From the NCBI RefSeq assembly GCF_003074055.1, contig NZ_CP029043.1:2286501-2350500 (forward strand): 64,000 nucleotides of DNA, read 5' to 3'. Made by a program: the position numbers and the translations under genes. Source of the DNA: Streptomyces nigra (GTDB lineage: Bacteria > Actinomycetota > Actinomycetes > Streptomycetales > Streptomycetaceae). The first letter of the stretch is position 1; every line of letters starts with the position of its first letter. Below, piece after piece: positions 35,543-43,879 of this stretch. The notes below the pieces were generated by a model that saw nothing but the letters and a program-made list of their open reading frames with translations, did not search any database and had not been told where the DNA came from.

Positions 35543-36523
35543 TCAGGTCTCCTCGGCCTCGGCGGAGTCGCCGGGCTCCTCGTAGAAGACGTACGTGGCG
35601 CGCTGGGCGACCGCGGGGGGCACCGGCACCCGCTCGGCCGCCGACCGCTCGGCGACCTGCCGCAGCGCCCCCGCGTCGACGTCTATCTGGTCGAGGATGA
35701 GCCGTACGGCGTCCTCGACGGCGATGAAGCGGTTCGGCATCAGGCTGCAGGTGCGGTAGGCGCTGAAGGCCGCGCCCGTGTCGCTGAGCTTGACCACGGG
35801 TGGCAGCCGGTCCCACTCCTGCGGGAAGTCCGCGCCCTCCCACACGGTGGGCACCAGCACCGGCTCGCCGAGGTGCCGCAGGAGGCCGAGCCGGGCGAGC
35901 TGCCACACGGCGGCCAGGAAGGGGCAGGACCACAGGCGCCGGCCGTCCTTCTCCGACCACAGCTCGACGTCCATGAAGATGGAGTGGTTGCGGGCGGCCG
36001 TCTCCTGCGGCGGCTGCCAGCCCTTGACCGCGCCGAGCGCACTGCGGGAGGTGGCGGGGCTGCGCTCGCCGTTGGCCAGCCAGCCGGTACGGCTGACGGG
36101 CGGGCGCGAGCCGTGGCTGCCGGGTGGCGGCGACTCGACGAGGCGGTGCATGACGGACTCGGCGAGCTCGACCCGGTCGGCGACCGCGCAGGCCGACTCG
36201 CGGGCCAGATAGTCGATGACCAGGCCCGCCTTCTCGGCCTCCTTGAGCACCATGGGGACGAGTTCGGCCGGGGTGGAGAAGCGGCTGAAGTAGTCGTCGA
36301 TCAGGAAGCAGGTGCTGATCCGGGGGCGCCGGCCGCGCCGGGCGGCGGAGGCCCGTACGGCGTCCGCCCAGACCCGGACCTCGGCGAAGTGCTCGGCCAA
36401 CCGCTTGGGCCCGGCTTCGTAGTCCTCCATGTAGAGGTGGCCGAGCTCCAGGGAGAGATGGGCCAGCGGCACGGACTGGGTGCGCGGCTGGGCGGTGGTC
36501 TCCTGGAAGACGGCGTCGCTCAT
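35543..36523 (-). CDS. SCO2522-family protein of unknown function
   Basis: A 326-residue soluble protein. It contains LAHLSLELGHLYMEDYEAGP, HFAEVRVWADAVRASAARRG, ISTCFLIDDYFSRFSTPAEL, SIFMDVELWSEKDG and AFSAYRTCSLMPNRFIAVEDAV. The alternating helices and strands with LIDDYF suggest a Rossmann-like fold, but no catalytic signature is clear. The ATG overlaps the stop of the variant P-loop gene (ATGA), showing tight translational coupling. Family name from memory. Confidence 0.7.
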   Translation of the reverse strand: MSDAVFQETTAQPRTQSVPLAHLSLELGHLYMEDYEAGPKRLAEHFAEVRVWADAVRASAARRGRRPRISTCFLIDDYFSRFSTPAELVPMVLKEAEKAGLVIDYLARESACAVADRVELAESVMHRLVESPPPGSHGSRPPVSRTGWLANGERSPATSRSALGAVKGWQPPQETAARNHSIFMDVELWSEKDGRRLWSCPFLAAVWQLARLGLLRHLGEPVLVPTVWEGADFPQEWDRLPPVVKLSDTGAAFSAYRTCSLMPNRFIAVEDAVRLILDQIDVDAGALRQVAERSAAERVPVPPAVAQRATYVFYEEPGDSAEAEET

Positions 36524-37437
36524 GCCGTCTCCCAGAACTTGTCGTCGGTGAGGCGCTCGGCGAGCCGGCTGAGCGCCTGCCAGGTCTCCTGGTTGGCGAT
36601 CTGGCTGTCGAGCACGTCCTCGTCGGTGATGAGCTGCTCGCGCCACTGCAGGACCGGTTCGAGCGGCACGGAGCCGAGGACCTGGCTGTAGCCGATGCCG
36701 TGGGTGGAGGCGAGCTGCTTGAGGTCGCCGTCGGTCTTGCGCATCCACGCCGACTGGGTGGGCGACACCTGGGACCACAGCGGTGACTCGGGGTCGGGGA
36801 CGGCGGCCCGGACGAAGCGGATGGCGTTGCGCAGCTCCTCCTCGCCGTGTCCGCGTTCGACGCCGCCCGCGAGGATGCCGCGCTTGCCGAAGACCAGGCT
36901 GGCGGCGGCCGCGACATGCTGGCGGGTCCAGCGGTGGAAGACCAGCCAGCGGGCGGTGACCTCGCTCATCTCGGGCTGGGCGGTGGCCTCCAGGACCATG
37001 TCGACCGCGTACGAGCGGCCGGCGCTGAGGTCCACGATGACCAGGTCGAACTCGTAGTACAGGTTCATCAGGAGGTCGACGCAGCGGTGGAGGTTCTCCT
37101 CGCTGGTGGCGAACTCGCCGCCGCTGACGTCGCCGGGCATCAGCACGAGCCGGCCGCAGCCGGGCGGCGGGAAGCGCAGCACCTGGTGCTCGGTCTCGGC
37201 CCAGACGTCGATGCGGGCCGGTTCGCCGACCTCTCCTATCAGGTAGGCGTGCAGACCGTGGTCCTCGGTGGCCTGACGGGCGTCGGCCACGTCGAAGACG
37301 GCCGCCGCGGTGGGCGAGCCGAAGTCGAAGTCCAGGTAGCAGACGTCGTCACCGGCCAGGGCGCGGTGGTAGGCCAGGTTGGCGCTCGTCACCGAGCGGC
37401 CGGTGCCTCCCTTGTCGGAGGCGGAGAAGATCAGCAC
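36520..37437 (-). CDS. SCO2523-family MinD/ParA-like protein with variant P-loop
   Basis: A 305-residue protein of the SIMIBI (ParA/MinD) class. The deviant Walker A is KGGTGRS at 9-15: the signature Lys9 is kept but the P-loop Lys is Arg14. Other parts are YLDFDFGSPTAAAVF (switch I-like), DLVIVDLSAG in place of the usual DTPAG, and a late DGDLKQLASTHGIGYSQVLG strip. Arg for the phosphate-binding Lys predicts altered or lost ATP hydrolysis with possible nucleotide binding. It lies three bases after the 616-residue gene and overlaps the next one. Probably a scaffold or switch for the cluster, not a plasmid partition protein. Confidence 0.78.
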   Translation of the reverse strand: MLIFSASDKGGTGRSVTSANLAYHRALAGDDVCYLDFDFGSPTAAAVFDVADARQATEDHGLHAYLIGEVGEPARIDVWAETEHQVLRFPPPGCGRLVLMPGDVSGGEFATSEENLHRCVDLLMNLYYEFDLVIVDLSAGRSYAVDMVLEATAQPEMSEVTARWLVFHRWTRQHVAAAASLVFGKRGILAGGVERGHGEEELRNAIRFVRAAVPDPESPLWSQVSPTQSAWMRKTDGDLKQLASTHGIGYSQVLGSVPLEPVLQWREQLITDEDVLDSQIANQETWQALSRLAERLTDDKFWETA

Positions 37438-37440
37438 GTC

Positions 37441-39291
37441 TCACACTCCCCGGTCCGCGGCCTCGCGGGCGCGGGCGAGCGAGTCGAGCTGTCCGAGGAC
37501 GTCGAGCGTGAGGGCGTAGGCGGTGCCGGGCTGTTCCTCGACGAGGCTGCGGGCGCGGCGCAGCTTCACCTCGATGTTGCGCAACTGCATGCCGTGCCGG
37601 CCGGCGTCGGCGGGGGCGGGCTCCATCTGCTCGTTGCCCAGGAGGTGGGCGGACTCGCTGAGCAACGCCTTCGCCAGTTCGCTCAGTTCGTTGCTGCGGA
37701 TCGGGGGCTGCCGGTACATGACGTTGGCCTGCACCATGACCTCGGTGACCCGCTCGGTGATGCTCCAGGAGACCGGGACACGCCGCTGGTGGATCTCGGC
37801 GTCCGGGTAGGCGGCGTGGATGTTGTCCCAGAGGCCGACGCCCTCGCCGTCGCGGATGCGCCGGCGCCACATGTGGTCGAAGACGTCCTCGGCGAGGCGG
37901 AGCAGCCGGTCGTGGGAGGCGAGGTTGCGGGAGAGGGTGCACAACTGGACGGTCCGCTTGAGGAGCTGGGCCGAGAAGTCGGTCATGGCCCAGGTCATGG
38001 GCGGGCCGAGGCGTTCGCTGCCCTGGAGCGGCAGGGCGACGCCGACGTTGTGCAGGGCGTGGACGATCGGGTCGTCGCGGACCATGCGGCTGGTGATGCG
38101 GCCGCGTTCGGCGAGCCGCTCCATGACGCCGACGGTGCGGGTCAGGTCGTCGTCGGTGGCCCGGCGGCGCATCAGGTCGTGCACGAGGATGGCGGCGACG
38201 GAGAGGGAGAAGTACTCGGACTCCAGCTTCTGTCCCGTCGTACGCCAGGGGATGTCCTCCAGGGGCCAGCGGTCGGCGTTGAAGCGGGCGATGCCGGACC
38301 AGTACTGCTGGGTCAGCTCCCACCGCAGACGCAGCGACTCGGCGAGTCTCTGCTGCTCGGTGTTGAGCAGGCCGAGGGTGAGCGTGCGGTCGGAGAACAG
38401 GTCCTGGATACCGTCGAGGGCGACCACGGTGAAGTACAGGTAGGGCACCGGGTTGGCGACGCCGTCGGGCTGCGGTCCGATGGGTTCGCTGGTCTCGACC
38501 TCGGGGGCGTCCTTGACCATGGTCCAGGAGAAGCCGCACTCGAAGAGCTGGTTCTCGTCCTTGAGGCCTTCCTGGACGTCGATGCCGAGGAACACGCTCT
38601 CGTTGATCGCGGCGCGCAGGGCGCGGAAGCGGTTCTGGAACTTGTTCAGCACCTGGCGCTGCGACAGCCGCTGCTGGCCGAGGAGTTCGGTGAGGGTCTG
38701 GCCCTGGGAGGAGTCGGTGTCGAAGACGTTGACGACGAAGGAGCGCAGCAGGCTCACCATGGCGGCGGTGAGGCGGTTGCTGGTGGCCGCGCGGAGTTCG
38801 GCGATGGTCTCCTTGATGTCGCTGCGCCGGGTCCTGGTCTCGTAGACCTTGAGGAAGCCCAGCAGGGCGAGACACAGCGTGATCGACATGGAGTAGGAGT
38901 CGACCACGCCTAACCGGCGCTGTTCCTCCGTGAGTTCCCTCGTCTTGTCCTGGGAGCCGAAGTAGTAGCCGCCCGCGAAGGTGGGCCGCTTGTCCTCACC
39001 GGTGTGCGTCCGCATGAAGTCGGCGGCGGCGGTCACGAGATTGGCCGGGATGTCCAGTCGTCCTCCGGCCTTCTTCAGGACCTGCTGGACGTCCTCCTGT
39101 GTGGTGTCCGGGTCGTCGAGCCGGAAGGCGGGGATCTCGGTGGCGGGATAGAGCAGGCACAGGAGCCGCTCGGCGTCGGCGACGCTGCTCTCCTTGCCCC
39201 AGTCGCCCCATTGCCACTCCCCCCCGTCGAAAGAGTGGCGGGCAATCGCCTGCCAGATGTCCAGCAGATGCTGGCGTGGCTTGATCTGCAT
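37441..39291 (-). CDS. SCO2524-family 616-residue protein; TTA codon
   Basis: The largest protein of the cluster, soluble and largely helical, without a known domain. Landmarks: GGEWQWGDWGKESSVADAER near the N-terminus, LCLLYPATEIPAFRLDDPDT, a central DSYSMSITLCLALLGFLK, VSLLRSFVVNVFDTDSSQGQ, and a helical C-terminus with many Arg/Glu (QLRNIEVKLRRARSLVEEQ). Codon 127 is TTA (38911-38913). It precedes the variant P-loop gene by three bases, so the two products are likely partners. Family name from memory; function not known. Confidence 0.75.
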   Translation of the reverse strand: MQIKPRQHLLDIWQAIARHSFDGGEWQWGDWGKESSVADAERLLCLLYPATEIPAFRLDDPDTTQEDVQQVLKKAGGRLDIPANLVTAAADFMRTHTGEDKRPTFAGGYYFGSQDKTRELTEEQRRLGVVDSYSMSITLCLALLGFLKVYETRTRRSDIKETIAELRAATSNRLTAAMVSLLRSFVVNVFDTDSSQGQTLTELLGQQRLSQRQVLNKFQNRFRALRAAINESVFLGIDVQEGLKDENQLFECGFSWTMVKDAPEVETSEPIGPQPDGVANPVPYLYFTVVALDGIQDLFSDRTLTLGLLNTEQQRLAESLRLRWELTQQYWSGIARFNADRWPLEDIPWRTTGQKLESEYFSLSVAAILVHDLMRRRATDDDLTRTVGVMERLAERGRITSRMVRDDPIVHALHNVGVALPLQGSERLGPPMTWAMTDFSAQLLKRTVQLCTLSRNLASHDRLLRLAEDVFDHMWRRRIRDGEGVGLWDNIHAAYPDAEIHQRRVPVSWSITERVTEVMVQANVMYRQPPIRSNELSELAKALLSESAHLLGNEQMEPAPADAGRHGMQLRNIEVKLRRARSLVEEQPGTAYALTLDVLGQLDSLARAREAADRGV

Positions 39292-39363
39292 CCCATGCCC
39301 CTCACACAGGCCGCACTGCCATCACTTGAGGAATATCTCTGTGCTGTTGTGAAGCCTTGTCGA

Positions 39364-40158
39364 TCAGCCGACCGGAATGGGCGAATCCGAATTCGCCCGC
39401 CAGCCGTAGGCCACGATCATTCCCGAATATCCGTCGCGTACGGCTGCCGCGGATTCGAGTCGTTGCACCTTGAAGTCGCCCGCGAAAGCCTCGAGACTCG
39501 CGCGCACCTCGGATTCTCCCACGTCACACGCCGGGAAGAAATGCTCACCGGCGTGATAGCCCTTCGAATGTTCCATGAAGGCGGTGGCGAAGGGGGCGCC
39601 CGGGGCCAGGGCGCGCATGAACCGCTCGACGCCGAGCTCGAACTCGGCGTGCACGGCGGTCATCGACTCGGCGACGAAGAACATCGTGCCGACGGACCAG
39701 CGCCCCTCGTCGCGGAGGTCGAAGATGTCGCCCTGCTCGACCTGGACGACCTTGCGGAAGCGCTCACGCGGGTCCATGTCCATGGTGCGGTAGGCGTCCT
39801 TGCGGCACAGGGCGGCCCAGAACTTGTCCCAGTTGTCGTCGTAGCCGTCGATCTGGCTCTTGAGGTAGGCCACGTTGGACGCGGAGCGCTCGAAGAGCGT
39901 GATCTCGTCGCACCAGGGCAGCATCGCGAGGGCCGGGTACAGGTTCACCCCCGCCCCCACGTCGATCCCGCTGACCGGCCCGACGCCCTGTTTCCGGAAA
40001 TGGTCGCCGAAATGGTCCCGGATGATGTGCAGGATCTCCGCGTCCTCCGCCTGTAAGGCGCGGTAATTGTGATCAAGGTAGGCGATCGAGTCGAATGCCG
40101 CGTCCCATGGCACATCGGCATTCATCACCTGGACGCCCCCCGACGATCTCTGGGTCAT
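39364..40158 (-). CDS. SCO2525-family SAM-dependent methyltransferase; TTA codon
   Basis: A 264-residue class I methyltransferase resembling the NNMT/PNMT/TEMT group. Motif I is VSGIDVGAGVNLYPALAML at about 62-80, preceded by YLDHNYRALQAEDAEILHII; later EQGDIFDL (acidic motif), SVGTMFFVAESMTAV and ALAPGAPFATAFMEHSKGYH. Codon 35 is TTA (40054-40056). The start is not certain: ATG 40158 (a TACCGT -10-like sequence lies just upstream, so it could be leaderless) or ATG 40125. It leads the leftward cluster, 72 bp before the 616-residue gene. Target molecule unknown. Confidence 0.8.
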   Translation of the reverse strand: MTQRSSGGVQVMNADVPWDAAFDSIAYLDHNYRALQAEDAEILHIIRDHFGDHFRKQGVGPVSGIDVGAGVNLYPALAMLPWCDEITLFERSASNVAYLKSQIDGYDDNWDKFWAALCRKDAYRTMDMDPRERFRKVVQVEQGDIFDLRDEGRWSVGTMFFVAESMTAVHAEFELGVERFMRALAPGAPFATAFMEHSKGYHAGEHFFPACDVGESEVRASLEAFAGDFKVQRLESAAAVRDGYSGMIVAYGWRANSDSPIPVG

Positions 40159-40338
40159 TCCACCAACGGTACCAAAAGGAGGCGCACCGGGAGCGCGTTG
40201 GGGCATAGGCACAGTGCGGTCTTGTCCAGCGGGAACGCCGCTGCTCAAGATGGGGCGGACCTCGGTGGGCACCGGCAACGGCGGGCACGGGTACTCACCT
40301 GCACGAGTGACGGCATTCCATCACACAGGGGGCGGCCG

Positions 40339-40905
40339 ATGGCGCTACCGGAGGAACGTTTCCCTTTCCGGGGACACCACACCGACCAGGCGTTCTTCGC
40401 CGACCGCGACGACCGGCCGCTGACCATGCGGGGGGTCACCGAGGCCGATCTGCCCGAGCTTCTGCGCGTGGACCGGGAGGTCTTCCCCGAGGATCCGTAC
40501 CCCTACTTCGTGCTCCGCCAGCACATCGACGTCCACGGGGACCGCATCCTCGTCCTGGACGACGGGGAGTGCCTGCACGGCTATGTGCTGTTCGTGACGA
40601 CGTCGGACGGCTATGTCTGCTGGGTCCTCAGCCTCGCCGTCAGCGCCGACCAGCGGGGCCGGGGCCTGGGCCGGCGGCTGATGCTGGAGGTGCTGCGGCA
40701 GCTGCGCCGGGAGCGGGTGCACGAGGTGCGGCTGACCGTGGAGCCGACGAACGCGGCGGCCATCGCGCTGTACCGCACCCTGGGCTTCTCCACCGACGGC
40801 AGAGTCCACCGCGACTACCTGGGACCCGGCGAGGACCGGCTCATCATGGTGCTGGAGATGGGCCCTGACCGTGCGGAGCCCTGGCAGGACCCGTACCGCC
40901 CGTAG
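40339..40905 (+). CDS. GNAT acetyltransferase (RimI-like)
   Basis: A 188-residue acetyltransferase. It has LTMRGVTEADLPELLRVDREVF, VLDDGECLHGYVLFVTT, LAVSADQRGRGLGRRLMLEVL (acyl-CoA motif QRGRGLG), and VEPTNAAAIALYRTLGF. This is the protein N-acetyltransferase-like subgroup. ATG 40339 follows CAGGGGG. It is divergent from the unknown cluster and separated from its first gene by 180 bp. Confidence 0.85.
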   Translation: MALPEERFPFRGHHTDQAFFADRDDRPLTMRGVTEADLPELLRVDREVFPEDPYPYFVLRQHIDVHGDRILVLDDGECLHGYVLFVTTSDGYVCWVLSLAVSADQRGRGLGRRLMLEVLRQLRRERVHEVRLTVEPTNAAAIALYRTLGFSTDGRVHRDYLGPGEDRLIMVLEMGPDRAEPWQDPYRP

Positions 40906-41023
40906 GGGGTGTCCACGGCGTCGCAACCAAGGGAGGGGCGAGGGCGTCGATCATCAGTAGATCGTCGACGTCCCTCGAACGAAGGAGAGCACGATTCCCT
41001 CCCCCACCTCCCCCACGCCTCCG

Positions 41024-41905
41024 ATGTCTTCGCGGATGAGCCGCCGTGCGCTGCTCGTCACGGCGGGCGCCGTGGCCGCCGCGCCGGCCGCCGGACCCGC
41101 CCATGCCACGGCCGGCGGTGACGTCCGGGCCCGGCTGCGCGAGCTCGAGCGCGGCCATGGCGCCCGGCTCGGTGTGTACGCCCACAACGTGGTCACCGGC
41201 CGGACCCTCACGCACCGCGCCGACGAGCGCTTCCCGGTCTGCTCGCTGTTCAAGCCGCTCGCCGTCGCGGCCGTGCTGCGCGACCTGGACCGCGACGGCG
41301 AGGTGCTGGCCCGGCGGATCCACTACACCGAGGCCGATCTGGTGGCCAACTCCGACGTCACGCGGGCGCATCTGGAGACCGGCATGACGGTCGCCGAACT
41401 CGCGGACGCGGCCATCCGGTTCAGCGACAACACGGCCGGGAACCTGCTGCTGCGCCAGATCGGCGGGCCCACGGCGGTCACCCGGTTCGCCCGCTCGATC
41501 GGCGACCGGGTGACCCGGCTGGACCGCTGGGAGACCGAGCTGAACTCGGCGGAGCCGTGGCGGGTCACCGACACCACGAGCCCGCGCGCCATCGGCGGCA
41601 GTTACGCCCGGCTGGTCCTCGGGGAAGCCCTCGACGCCCGCGACCGGGCCCGGCTGACACACTGGCTGCTGCACAACACCACCAGCGTCAACCGCTTCCG
41701 CGCGGCCCTGCCGCCGCCGTGGACGGTCGCCGACAAGACCGGCGGCGGCAGCTACGGCGCGAACAACGACGCGGGAGTCGTCTGGACCGAGGAGGGCGTC
41801 CCGCTCGTCCTCGCCGTCATGACGACCCGGCCCGAGCAGGACGCGGCGTACGACCACGCGCTGATCGTCGAGGCGACGAGACTCGTGGCGGACACGCTCA
41901 GCTGA
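41024..41905 (+). CDS. Class A beta-lactamase
   Basis: A serine beta-lactamase with a Tat-type leader (SRRALLVTAGAVAAAPAA). All active-site elements are visible: S74-L-F-K77 (preceded by Cys73), SDN at 134-136, E170-x-x-LN and K238TG. It is exported and hydrolyses penicillins. The coordinates begin at the first ATG, but the nearest good ribosome site (GAAGGAG at about 40981) stands before an in-frame ATT at 40994, suggesting an unusual start ten codons upstream or a mutated ATG. Its stop overlaps the convergent phosphatase-like gene by eight bases. Confidence 0.9.
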   Translation: MSSRMSRRALLVTAGAVAAAPAAGPAHATAGGDVRARLRELERGHGARLGVYAHNVVTGRTLTHRADERFPVCSLFKPLAVAAVLRDLDRDGEVLARRIHYTEADLVANSDVTRAHLETGMTVAELADAAIRFSDNTAGNLLLRQIGGPTAVTRFARSIGDRVTRLDRWETELNSAEPWRVTDTTSPRAIGGSYARLVLGEALDARDRARLTHWLLHNTTSVNRFRAALPPPWTVADKTGGGSYGANNDAGVVWTEEGVPLVLAVMTTRPEQDAAYDHALIVEATRLVADTLS

Positions 41906-42335
41906 ACGTCCGCACGTAACGCCGCTGCCACGGCGTCTCCACGGCGTGCCGGTCGTAGTGCCGCCGCACGAAGTCCACGGCCTCCCCGGCCGGTACGCCG
42001 TCCAGGACCGCGAGACACGCCAGCGCCGTCCCCGTACGGCCGCGTCCGCCGCCGCAGGCGATCTCGACGCGCTCGTACGGGGCCCGTTCCCAGGCGGCGG
42101 TGAGTGCAGCGCGGGCGGCGGCGCGGTCGGCGGGGAGGCGGAAGTCGGGCCAGCGGATCCAGTGGGCCTCCCACTCGGTCGCGGGCGGCCTGCGGCCGAG
42201 GAGATAGACGCCGTAGGTGGGCGGGGGTGCCGCCGGGTCGAGGCGGCGGCGCAGGGCGCGGCCGCGCACCAGCCGTCCGGACGGCAGCCTCAGGACTCCC
42301 GGATCGCTCTCGTGCCACTGCTTCTCGGTCTCCAC
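41898..42335 (-). CDS. Protein-tyrosine-phosphatase-like protein
   Basis: A compact protein of about 145 residues. CGGGRGRTGTA fits the C-x5-R phosphatase loop, with IACG in place of the usual HC. The N-terminal part (ESDPGVLRLPSGRLVRGRAL, PTYGVYLLGRRPP) and LPADRAAARAAL support a dual-specificity phosphatase-like fold. The start is unclear: GTG 42335 gives the N-terminus VETEKQWHES; a GTG at 42383 adds 16 residues. Substrate unknown. It is convergent with the beta-lactamase and divergent from the sigma factor. Confidence 0.72.
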   Translation of the reverse strand: METEKQWHESDPGVLRLPSGRLVRGRALRRRLDPAAPPPTYGVYLLGRRPPATEWEAHWIRWPDFRLPADRAAARAALTAAWERAPYERVEIACGGGRGRTGTALACLAVLDGVPAGEAVDFVRRHYDRHAVETPWQRRYVRTFS

Positions 42336-42416
42336 CGTCCCATTCGAACCGGGCGCCGCACTCCGGGCAACCGATTCCGGCACGGTGGTGGTCTGGTGGG
42401 CGAGGGAGGGTGCTTG

Positions 42417-42941
42417 ATGCAGGCCGAACTAGAGGCCCAGTTCCAGGAATTCGTCAGAGCGCGATGGTCGCACCTCGTCAGGACCGCGTATCTCCTCACC
42501 GGGGACGCGCACCACGCGGAGGACCTGACCCAGACGGCTCTGGCGAAGGCGTACCGCGCATGGCGGCGGGTGTCGCGCGCCGACAGCCCGGAGGCGTACG
42601 TCCGACGGATGCTGGTCAGCTGCAACAGCGACCGGTTCCGCAAGCGGCGGGTCCGGGAGTCGCTGACCGACGCCCCGCCGGACCGCGCGGGACGCGACGA
42701 GGGCTACGCGGGCGTCGACGAGCGCGGGGCGCTCCTCGGCGCGCTGGCCCAACTGCCGCCCAAACAGCGGGCGGTGGTGGTCATGCGGTACTGGGAGGAC
42801 CTGTCCGAGGCGGAGGTGGCCGAGCTGCTCGGCTGCTCCGTGGGGACGGTCAAGAGCCAGGCGTCCAAGGGACTGGCGAAGCTGCGTACATGTCCGGGGC
42901 TCTCCCGGATGACCCCGTCCGGTCAGGGAGGCAACCGGTGA
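42417..42941 (+). CDS. SigE-family ECF RNA polymerase sigma factor
   Basis: A 174-residue ECF sigma factor of the Streptomyces SigE-like group. Region 2 is WSHLVRTAYLLTGDAHHAEDLTQ then TALAKAYRAW with YVRRMLVSCNSDRFRKRR; region 4 is LAQLPPKQRAVVVMRYWEDLSEAEVAELLGCSVGTVKSQASKGLAKL. ATG 42417 is taken (a TTG codon lies just before it). Its stop overlaps the GTG of the membrane partner, so they form a sigma/partner pair. Target promoters unknown. Confidence 0.88.
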   Translation: MQAELEAQFQEFVRARWSHLVRTAYLLTGDAHHAEDLTQTALAKAYRAWRRVSRADSPEAYVRRMLVSCNSDRFRKRRVRESLTDAPPDRAGRDEGYAGVDERGALLGALAQLPPKQRAVVVMRYWEDLSEAEVAELLGCSVGTVKSQASKGLAKLRTCPGLSRMTPSGQGGNR

Positions 42942-43867
42942 ACGACGACAGGCGGCACATGGGCGACGGAGAACGGGACTTCGAGGAGGAACTGAGGGAA
43001 CTGCTCGCGGAGGACGCCTATACGATCCGGCCGTCCGCGGCGCCCTATCCGCAGATCAGGCGGCAGGGTGTGGCGGAGCGGCGGCGCCGGGTGGCGCTGG
43101 CGGGCGCGGCCCTGGCGACGCTGGTGGCGGTACCGGCCGGGGTGTACGGCCTGGGGGCGGGGAGCGCGCAGGGCAGCACGGCGGCGGCCCCGACACCGTC
43201 GGCCCCGGCCTCTGCTTCGGCTTCCGGGAAGGCGTCCCCGTCGCCGAGCGCGCAGCCGGACCGCGCGAGGGCGGCGCTGTTCGACGGCGTCACCTGGGAC
43301 CAGGCCGGGGACGGTCTGGAGAACTGCCTGGACTCGGAGTTCACCCGCTCCGGGCCGGGCCGGCCGGGTCTGGCCCCGGCGGACGAGTACACGATCGTGC
43401 TGGCGATGCGCAGCACCGGCGACTCCAACACGGGGGGCGACGGCGTCTTCGTGGTCGCGCAGGCCGACGACGAGGAACGGTCCTCGCTGATCTGCCGGCT
43501 CGAGGACGGTGTGACGCAGGGCATCACCGCGTTCACCGACGACAGCGAGGCCATCCCGGACGAGGGCGCGGTGCTGGTGAACCCCAACGGCAACCGGCTC
43601 TTCAAGCAGACGGTCCTGGACCACGGCCGCTGGCGGCTGCCGTTCCGCTGGGCGGTCGTCGGCAGCGTCAAGCCGTCGGTGGCCCGGGTGACGGTCTCCT
43701 ACGGCGACTCCCGCGCGGAGGCCACCGTCGGCAAGGGCCGCTTCGTCGCGTCCGGCGTGCTCAACGAGCAGGTCACGCGGACCCCGCACATCAAGGGCTA
43801 CGACGCCGGGGGCGAGCTGATCTACGACTCCGACGACGACAAGTACTGGGAGAAGACCCTGCCGTAG
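42938..43867 (+). CDS. Membrane-anchored partner of the ECF sigma factor
   Basis: A 309-residue bitopic protein. A short cytoplasmic part (FEEELRELLAEDAYTIRPSA) is followed by RRQGVAERRRRVALAGAALATLVAV, a single membrane helix, a Ser/Pro/Ala-rich linker and a soluble outer domain (FDGVTWDQAGDGLENCLDSEF, CRLEDGV, VVGSVKPSVARVTVSYGDSRAE). It has no HxxxCxxC zinc anti-sigma motif, but position, overlap (GTGA) and topology suggest it regulates or senses for the sigma factor. Similar pairs are common in Streptomyces. Confidence 0.72.
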   Translation: MNDDRRHMGDGERDFEEELRELLAEDAYTIRPSAAPYPQIRRQGVAERRRRVALAGAALATLVAVPAGVYGLGAGSAQGSTAAAPTPSAPASASASGKASPSPSAQPDRARAALFDGVTWDQAGDGLENCLDSEFTRSGPGRPGLAPADEYTIVLAMRSTGDSNTGGDGVFVVAQADDEERSSLICRLEDGVTQGITAFTDDSEAIPDEGAVLVNPNGNRLFKQTVLDHGRWRLPFRWAVVGSVKPSVARVTVSYGDSRAEATVGKGRFVASGVLNEQVTRTPHIKGYDAGGELIYDSDDDKYWEKTLP

Positions 43868-43879
43868 GACATACCGCGA

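Noticed and set aside
36520..37437. Plasmid-type ParA partition gene
   Set aside because: No ParB or centromere-like repeats nearby, the P-loop Lys is changed, and the neighbours form a conserved chromosomal cluster.
39379..39398. Hairpin GGGCGAAT-CCGA-ATTCGCCC at the methyltransferase 3' end as terminator
   Set aside because: It lies inside the coding region, is short and has no T-run; polarity on the next gene is not supported.
40921..40990. Imperfect inverted repeat GTCGATC ... GATCGTCGAC before the beta-lactamase as operator
   Set aside because: The arms do not align without an internal insertion, and no BlaI or AmpR-type regulator is adjacent.
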